A stretch of DNA of 64,000 nucleotides. Origin: Fuerstiella sp041689795 (GTDB lineage Bacteria > Planctomycetota > Planctomycetia > Planctomycetales > Planctomycetaceae). The DNA lies in NCBI GenBank assembly GCA_041689795.1, contig JBDNFN010000338.1, forward strand, positions 17,065-81,064, written 5' to 3'. Within the stretch, counting starts at the first letter, position 1. Each line of letters begins with the position of its first letter. The notes beneath the pieces were generated by a model, which was not told the origin of the DNA, did no database searches, and saw only the letters and a program-made list of their open reading frames with translations. Shown one piece after another: positions 58,048 through 64,000 of the stretch. The position numbers were made by a program, and so were the translations under genes.

Positions 58048-59064
58048 CTAACAGGCCAGCAGGCCCATTCGCTGATCGAGTCCCAGCAGTAGATTCATAT
58101 TCTGCACGGCCACGCCGCTGGCGCCCTTGATTAGATTGTCGATCGCGGAAAACACAACCAGCTGATCGCGATTCATCCGGACAGAAATATCGCAGAAGTT
58201 CGTATGAGCCACATGTTTCGTTGCGGGGATATGTTCGACGATTCGCACAAACGGCTGATCTGCATAGAACTTCCGGAACACGTCCAGTAATTCGGGTACC
58301 GACTTGGGCTGCTTGAGTCGAGGATACATCGAACATAAAATGCCGCGATCCATGGGCATCAGATGCGGATTGAAGGCCACTTGAACATCGCTCCCACAAA
58401 CATCCGCCAGAACCTGTTCGATTTCCGGTGTATGTCGATGAGTACCAATTCCGTAGGCCGTGACAGATTCGTTACATTCGGAAAACAGCGTCCCCAGCTT
58501 TGGCGTTCTTCCGGCGCCGCTGACTCCACTTTTCGCATCGATAATAATTCCCGTGCTTTCAATCAGGCCAGCGGCCAATAGTGGAGCGAGCCCTAAAATG
58601 GACGAGCTTGTATAGCAGCCGGGATTCGCAACAAGATCTGAACCGGGAATTCTGTCCATATAGATTTCCGGCAGTCCGTAGACCGTGTTGCTAAGCCGAG
58701 TTGGATCGGTATGAATGTGACCGTACCATTGCTCATAAACACCGGGATCGCTCAGGCGATAGTCTGCACTCAAGTCGACAACGCGACAACCAGCATCCAG
58801 CAACTGTGGAACGGCTTCCATGCTGGCGGTGTGGGGCAGGGCACAGAAGACAATGTCAGCTCGTTTGCCAACTTCTTCGGCCGTCAGATTTTCGCAAATC
58901 AGGTCGAACTGCCCGGTCAGCGATGGGTGAATTTCGCTGATGTGCGGCTTTGAGTCCTGACGTGTCGTCAGCGCCGTGACTTCAACGAGTGGATGCCGGG
59001 CCAGAATTTTCAGAAGTTCCAGCGCGGTGTAACCGGTCGCTCCAAGTATCGCAATTCGCGTCAT
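58048..59064 (-). CDS. argC: N-acetyl-gamma-glutamyl-phosphate reductase
   Basis: 338 residues. Rossmann motif ILGATGYTALELLKIL, FCALPHTASME, VVDLSADYRL, YGLPEIYMDRI and the catalytic Cys150 in VANPGCYTSSS; the C-terminal AHTNFCDISV is also typical. It reduces acetylglutamyl phosphate to the semialdehyde in arginine biosynthesis. argJ follows 240 bp downstream on the same strand. Confidence 0.96.
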   Translation of the reverse strand: MTRIAILGATGYTALELLKILARHPLVEVTALTTRQDSKPHISEIHPSLTGQFDLICENLTAEEVGKRADIVFCALPHTASMEAVPQLLDAGCRVVDLSADYRLSDPGVYEQWYGHIHTDPTRLSNTVYGLPEIYMDRIPGSDLVANPGCYTSSSILGLAPLLAAGLIESTGIIIDAKSGVSGAGRTPKLGTLFSECNESVTAYGIGTHRHTPEIEQVLADVCGSDVQVAFNPHLMPMDRGILCSMYPRLKQPKSVPELLDVFRKFYADQPFVRIVEHIPATKHVAHTNFCDISVRMNRDQLVVFSAIDNLIKGASGVAVQNMNLLLGLDQRMGLLAC

Positions 59065-59459
59065 TGGTGAGGGTATCGTTATCGTTAGGTTCAGTAAAAA
59101 TCTGCAACAACCTGGTGCAAATGATGTAATTAATGTAGCGATTTCTGTCGATCGGCCTCGAAGTGCACCGCGGTGCCATCAAAAGGGAAAGACCAGCATT
59201 TCCGGCACTGGTTCGCTAAGTTGACGGTATTCTATTCCTGTCGCAGGCCGCCACAACCACCTGACTTTTCGCACGTTTGCTTTCGTATAAACGAGATTTG
59301 CGGGGATTTGGCCTGTTTACTTTTAAAAGTGGAATATTCCCGTAAGAATATCGAGCTGCCCGGGAACTCGAAGCCCGAAAATATGGCAATTAACGGAACG
59401 CACGATGGCTTAGTCGTCGTCTCCCACCAGATCACTTTCACCAAGGCAATTTCCGAATC
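59065..59459. other. Divergent intergenic region, no gene seen
   Basis: It separates argC (minus) and the cupin gene (plus) and should hold both promoters. A short imperfect palindrome CGAGCTGCCCGGGAACTCG lies at 59352-59370. No ARG box or other known operator was recognised. Confidence 0.4.
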
Positions 59460-60680
<1,221 letters not shown>

Positions 60681-60717
60681 TGTCGGTGAGGCGCTCATCG
60701 ATTGCGTGCCTCCATAA

Positions 60718-60745
60718 ACGAGCGCCAGTATTTACTGGCGCTCGT
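60718..60745 (+). other. Perfect 12-bp hairpin between the cupin and isomerase genes
   Basis: ACGAGCGCCAGT (60718-60729) pairs with ACTGGCGCTCGT (60734-60745), loop of four bases. No U-tract follows, so it more likely stabilises or processes the operon message than ends it. Confidence 0.65.
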
Positions 60746-60782
60746 GACTTCAACGAAACACCCCACCGAAGGAAAACAGGAA

Positions 60783-61808
60783 ATGAACGCACCAAAACTT
60801 CACAACGCGATGTGGCCCGGACTTGTCGGCAAAGGAACTGACGAAGGTCAGGAACCACCGATCAGCCTGGAAAAGATGCTGCAGCTGACCGCCGCCGCCA
60901 ACGTCAACGGACAAAAGTTTGATGGCATTGACTACTTCCTGTTTCTGCCACACACCAATCCGGAAGCCAGCGACAGCGAAATTCGGGAAATCGCCGACAT
61001 GATCGCCAGCTACGGTTTCAGCGTAGGTTCACTGGTCGCTCCGGTGTGGCCGGGAACCGTGGGTGATTCCGCGATGGGCGACGATGAAGCTCGCGGCAAA
61101 TTTCTGGATGCCGTCAAAATGGCGTGCCGGATTGCAGGAATTTTCAACGATCACGGTGTCAGAAAGTACGGCTGTATCCGCATCGATTCAGCAGAATTCG
61201 GTATTGAAAAATGGCGAGAAGACTCAAAAGCCAACACATCTAAAATCGCAGCTACTTTCAAAGAAGCCGCCAGGATCGCCGCCGATCATGGACAACGACT
61301 GGCTGCAGAAGGCGAAATCTGCTGGGCTGGAATGCACAGCTGGAAAGACATGCTGGATCTTCTGGAGGAAGTTGGCATGCCGGAATCACTCGGATTCCAG
61401 GCTGACCTGGCGCACACATACCTGTACCTGCTGGGCTACAACGCTCCGGAATACGCACTGGTACAACCGGGCTACAGCGACGAAGAATTCTACGCCGCTT
61501 ACAAAACAATGACCGACAAGCTGCGTCCATGGACCATCGACTTCCACGTCGCACAAAACGATGGTGAAGTTCACGGAGCGGGCTCACACGACAAGACAGG
61601 AAAGCACTGCCCAGCTGACGATCCGAACGGAAAACTCGATATCGCAAAGTGTGCCGGCTACTGGCTGGAAGGCGCGACAGAACGAGGCATGCAGCACATC
61701 TGCTGGGACGGTTGTATGTTTCCAAATGCAGTGCTGGAAGATCCTTCGACCTGGAACACAATTCTCGACACGATGATCAAGGTGCGTGAAAGCGGTTCGT
61801 GGTCTTAA
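60783..61808 (+). CDS. Sugar phosphate isomerase/epimerase (TIM barrel)
   Basis: 341 residues from ATG 60783 with AGGAAA upstream; the frame is open from 60702. The AP-endonuclease-2-like barrel shows GIDYFLFLPHTNP, AAEGEICWAGMHSW, GFQADLAHTYLYLLG, TIDFHVAQNDGEVHG and HICWDGCMFP; the Glu, Asp, His and other metal ligands are within them. It isomerises or epimerises an unidentified sugar. The gene precedes the oxidoreductase by 130 bp. Confidence 0.88.
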   Translation: MNAPKLHNAMWPGLVGKGTDEGQEPPISLEKMLQLTAAANVNGQKFDGIDYFLFLPHTNPEASDSEIREIADMIASYGFSVGSLVAPVWPGTVGDSAMGDDEARGKFLDAVKMACRIAGIFNDHGVRKYGCIRIDSAEFGIEKWREDSKANTSKIAATFKEAARIAADHGQRLAAEGEICWAGMHSWKDMLDLLEEVGMPESLGFQADLAHTYLYLLGYNAPEYALVQPGYSDEEFYAAYKTMTDKLRPWTIDFHVAQNDGEVHGAGSHDKTGKHCPADDPNGKLDIAKCAGYWLEGATERGMQHICWDGCMFPNAVLEDPSTWNTILDTMIKVRESGSWS

Positions 61809-61938
61809 TCAACGGCACGTTGCCACGAATCTATGTCGAATGATCAAACCTGAGCGTAACGCTTTGTCCGTTGGTTATTTTTCAGCAGACGTTGGTCGTC
61901 CCTCCTTATTACAACAGTCCAGCAGAAAGCACAAATTA

Positions 61939-63081
61939 ATGTCTCTCAAGCCCCTTAATATTGGTCTGATCGGCTACGGTTTCATGGGCCGTACTCACAG
62001 TAACGGCTACAAACGCGTCAATGATTTTTTTCCGGAACTGAAGTATCGTCCCGTGCTGAAAGCCGTCTGCGGACGTACGGCCGAAAAGACTCAGGCCTTT
62101 GCCGATCAGTGGCAATACGAAAGTATTGAAACCGACTGGCGCGCGGTGATTGCCCGTGACGACATCGACGCAGTCGACATCTGCACGCCGAACAACTCAC
62201 ATGCAGAAATTGCCATCGCCGCCGCTGAAGCGGGCAAGATGATCCTTTGCGAAAAACCGCTGGCCCTGAACGCTGAAGAGGGCGAACGTATGATCGCGGC
62301 CGTTGAAAAAGCGGGCGTGGCAAATACTGTTTGGTACAACTACCGACGAGTACCAGCGGTTTCTCTGGCAAAACAACTAATCGACGAAGGACGACTGGGA
62401 CGCATCTTTCATTACCGAGCTAACTTTCTGCAGGACTGGACCATTAACGAAGACCTGCCACAGGGCGGTGCCGCGTTATGGCGACTGGATGCGAAAGCCG
62501 CTGGTTCCGGCGTGACCGGCGACCTTCTGGCTCACTGCATCGACAGTGCTATCTGGCTGAACGGATCGATTACCGACGTCAGCGCCATGACCGAAACCTT
62601 CGTCAAACAACGTATGCACAACGAAACCGGTAAGATGGAACCAGTCACCATCGACGATGCCTGTGCGTTTATGTGCCACTTCGGTAACGGGTCGCTCGGA
62701 CTATTCGAAAGCACGCGCTACGCTCGAGGCCACAAGGCATTGTACACCCTGGAAATCAACGGTGAACATGCATCGATTCGCTGGGACCTGCATGACCTGC
62801 ATCGTCTGGAATATTTCGATCACCGTGATGATTCGATCATTAGAGGCTGGCATTCTATTCACGTCAGTGACCCCGACATGCCATATATGGACAAATGGTG
62901 GGTACCTGGCCTGAATATTGGTTACGAACACACCTTTGTACATCAGGTTGCCGATTTTCTGAAAAGCATTGAAACCGGCGAACCGTGCAACCCCACCTTC
63001 CGAGACGCCCAGGAGACACAACAGGTCTGCGAAGCCGTGCTGGAAAGCGCCAGAACCCGCCAATGGAAGGATGTTGGGTAG
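61939..63081 (+). CDS. Gfo/Idh/MocA-family oxidoreductase
   Basis: 380 residues from ATG 61939; the open frame from 61786 adds 51 residues without similarity. Rossmann motif NIGLIGYGFMGRTHSNGY, VDICTPNNSHAEIAIAAAEAGK and the catalytic ILCEKPLALN; the second domain has GDLLAHCIDSAIWLNG with His as catalytic residue. It is an NAD(P)-dependent sugar or inositol dehydrogenase type. Third gene of the cluster with cupin and isomerase, followed by a strong hairpin terminator. Confidence 0.93.
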   Translation: MSLKPLNIGLIGYGFMGRTHSNGYKRVNDFFPELKYRPVLKAVCGRTAEKTQAFADQWQYESIETDWRAVIARDDIDAVDICTPNNSHAEIAIAAAEAGKMILCEKPLALNAEEGERMIAAVEKAGVANTVWYNYRRVPAVSLAKQLIDEGRLGRIFHYRANFLQDWTINEDLPQGGAALWRLDAKAAGSGVTGDLLAHCIDSAIWLNGSITDVSAMTETFVKQRMHNETGKMEPVTIDDACAFMCHFGNGSLGLFESTRYARGHKALYTLEINGEHASIRWDLHDLHRLEYFDHRDDSIIRGWHSIHVSDPDMPYMDKWWVPGLNIGYEHTFVHQVADFLKSIETGEPCNPTFRDAQETQQVCEAVLESARTRQWKDVG

Positions 63082-63132
63082 TCTTTTCTATGGCCACAGC
63101 TATAATGCAGCCAATACAAGTCACAAAGTCGC

Positions 63133-63171
63133 GGCGGTTGGAGGTGCTCACTTCCAACCGCCGTTGTTCTT
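63133..63171 (+). terminator. Terminator after the oxidoreductase gene
   Basis: GGCGGTTGGA (63133-63142) pairs perfectly with TCCAACCGCC (63153-63162), followed by GTTGTTCTT. It ends the sugar cluster. Confidence 0.8.
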
Positions 63172-63286
63172 AATCCGCTGGACACGGCCGCTGCGAACCA
63201 TCGTGGTAGGCTTGTGTCCTTTCTGTTTGTCAAAATCAAACATCCTTCTTATTTCACCAATCGAAAATTTCAGTCGAGGTCACGTC

Positions 63287-63763
63287 ATGGAACGCCAGCC
63301 AATCTCAAGAGAAGGTCACGATAAACTTCGCGCCGAGATAAAGGAACTGGATGACCAGAAACCTGATATTCTTGAACGCATAAAGCTCGCGCGAGAAGAA
63401 GGCGACCTGAAGGAAAATGCGGAATACCACGCCGCTCGCGAACAGCTTGCCCACCTTGAGCGACAGATCGGTTCCAAAAGAGTCACTTTGTCCAGCTGTC
63501 AGATTATGGAAAAGGGCGACATGCCAAAGGGCATTGTCGCTTATGGCTCGCAGGTCACCGTGAAGGACCTGTCCGACAACACGGAAGAGGTTTATGAACT
63601 GGTCGGACCGGGTGAAGAAGACTACGACGGCGACATCCTGAAGATTCTGACGTCCAGCCCACTCGCACAGGCAATGCTGTACAAGAAGGTCGGAGATCAG
63701 TTTGAGGCAGAGATTCCTGTCGGAATTCTCAAACTGGAAGTTGTTGCCATTATTGATCCCTAG
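63287..63763 (+). CDS. greA: Transcription elongation factor GreA
   Basis: 158 residues, the exact usual length, from ATG 63287 with GAGG upstream; the frame is open from 62969. The N-terminal coiled coil includes ISREGHDKLRAEIKELDDQKP and ARE-EGDLKENAEYHAAREQLAHLE with the acidic tip (EEGDL) that acts in the RNA polymerase channel; the C-terminal FKBP-like domain ends in SPLAQAMLYKKVGD. It restarts backtracked RNA polymerase by stimulating transcript cleavage. Confidence 0.96.
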   Translation: MERQPISREGHDKLRAEIKELDDQKPDILERIKLAREEGDLKENAEYHAAREQLAHLERQIGSKRVTLSSCQIMEKGDMPKGIVAYGSQVTVKDLSDNTEEVYELVGPGEEDYDGDILKILTSSPLAQAMLYKKVGDQFEAEIPVGILKLEVVAIIDP

Positions 63764-63825
63764 CCAACCCTGCGAAGCAGTGGTTCCCTGATCGAAATTC
63801 AGACGCAGTTAAGAAACAACCAAAG

Positions 63826-63861
63826 AAGCCCGGCCTTATTCCAAGCCGGGCTTTCTTTTTT
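63826..63861 (+). terminator. Rho-independent terminator after greA
   Basis: AAGCCCGGC (63826-63834) pairs with GCCGGGCTT (63845-63853), followed by TCTTTTTT. On the minus strand the A-rich side also gives a usable U-tract, so it may serve the opposing transposase too. Confidence 0.9.
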
Positions 63862-63876
63862 GGTTCTTCAGTTACT

Positions 63877-64000
63877 TTAGTGGCAGTTGTCAGGCATGAG
63901 ATTGAGCTTGCCGCAATAGAAGAGGATGCGTGTGCGATAGTTGTTGAAGTTGCGAAAGCCTCGGGCGGCTGATTTGATCGACTGGATGCGACTGTTGAAC
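63877..64000 (-). mobile_element. ISL3-type transposase, C-terminal end (partial)
   Basis: The minus strand reads FNSRIQSIKSAARGFRNFNN, then YRTRILFYCGKLNL and a stop at 63877-63879. This is the characteristic end of DDE transposases of the ISL3 group (NSKIQ-x-IK-x-x-ARG-F-x-x-F-x-x-Y-x-x-R-I-x-x). The rest lies beyond the window, so integrity and terminal repeats cannot be judged. Confidence 0.8.

Overview
The window is chromosomal DNA of a planctomycete, family level close to Planctomycetaceae. The indicators are a DUF1559 pilin-like protein with a prepilin leader, two adjacent DUF1501 proteins, a PEP-CTERM protein, very large surface proteins with signal peptides, a zinc-ribbon/membrane protein of planctomycete type, and a DUF447 plus RFAP-synthase pair, which in bacteria is known mainly from planctomycetes and methylotrophs using tetrahydromethanopterin. 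Genes are mostly single or in short operons, with frequent GTG and TTG starts. No rRNA, tRNA or CRISPR was seen.

Layout. 1-7.4 kb: the 3' part of a giant two-module membrane protein. 7.7-11 kb: a CoiA-like nuclease, a peroxiredoxin-type gene interrupted only by one in-frame TGA, and a Ser/Gly-rich PEP-CTERM protein. 11.4-20.2 kb: aminotransferase, DUF1559 protein, zinc-ribbon protein, hisH-hisA, PhyH dioxygenase, queG, MscS channel and trmH. 20.6-25.9 kb: bamA, DUF447, RFAP synthase and a glycosyltransferase. 26-31.1 kb: glnB-glnD on the minus strand behind a sigma-54 promoter, prepilin peptidase and a Fur-family regulator. 31.3-35.1 kb: a run of three decayed minus-strand genes, one of them a PepSY membrane protein. 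35.3-46.4 kb: FlgM-like protein, secreted protein, threonine aldolase, hisD, sugar isomerase, RbsD/FucU protein, DUF6263, membrane proteins, serine hydrolase and ThuA protein. 46.4-47.2 kb: a gene-free stretch with a cobalamin riboswitch core. 47.2-52.3 kb: VOC protein, lipoprotein and two DUF1501 proteins. 52.4-59.1 kb: glpF-glpK, a PIN/PhoH ATPase with 16-bp tandem repeats at its 5' end, and argC-argJ. 59.4-64 kb: a sugar-catabolic trio (cupin, TIM-barrel isomerase, Gfo/Idh/MocA oxidoreductase), greA, and the end of an ISL3-type transposase.

The most notable item is at 8519-9049. An AhpC/thioredoxin-fold protein reads W-(TGA)-P-H-C at the position of the redox CxxC motif. Twenty bases after the TGA lies a perfect 6-bp stem with a GGTCG loop, matching the bacterial SECIS pattern including the GGUC loop of E. 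coli fdhF. The best reading is a selenocysteine-containing peroxiredoxin-like protein that standard annotation would split in two. Second-tier items are the textbook sigma-54 promoter before glnB, the pseudogene run, the riboswitch core without a downstream gene, and the internal duplication in the giant protein.
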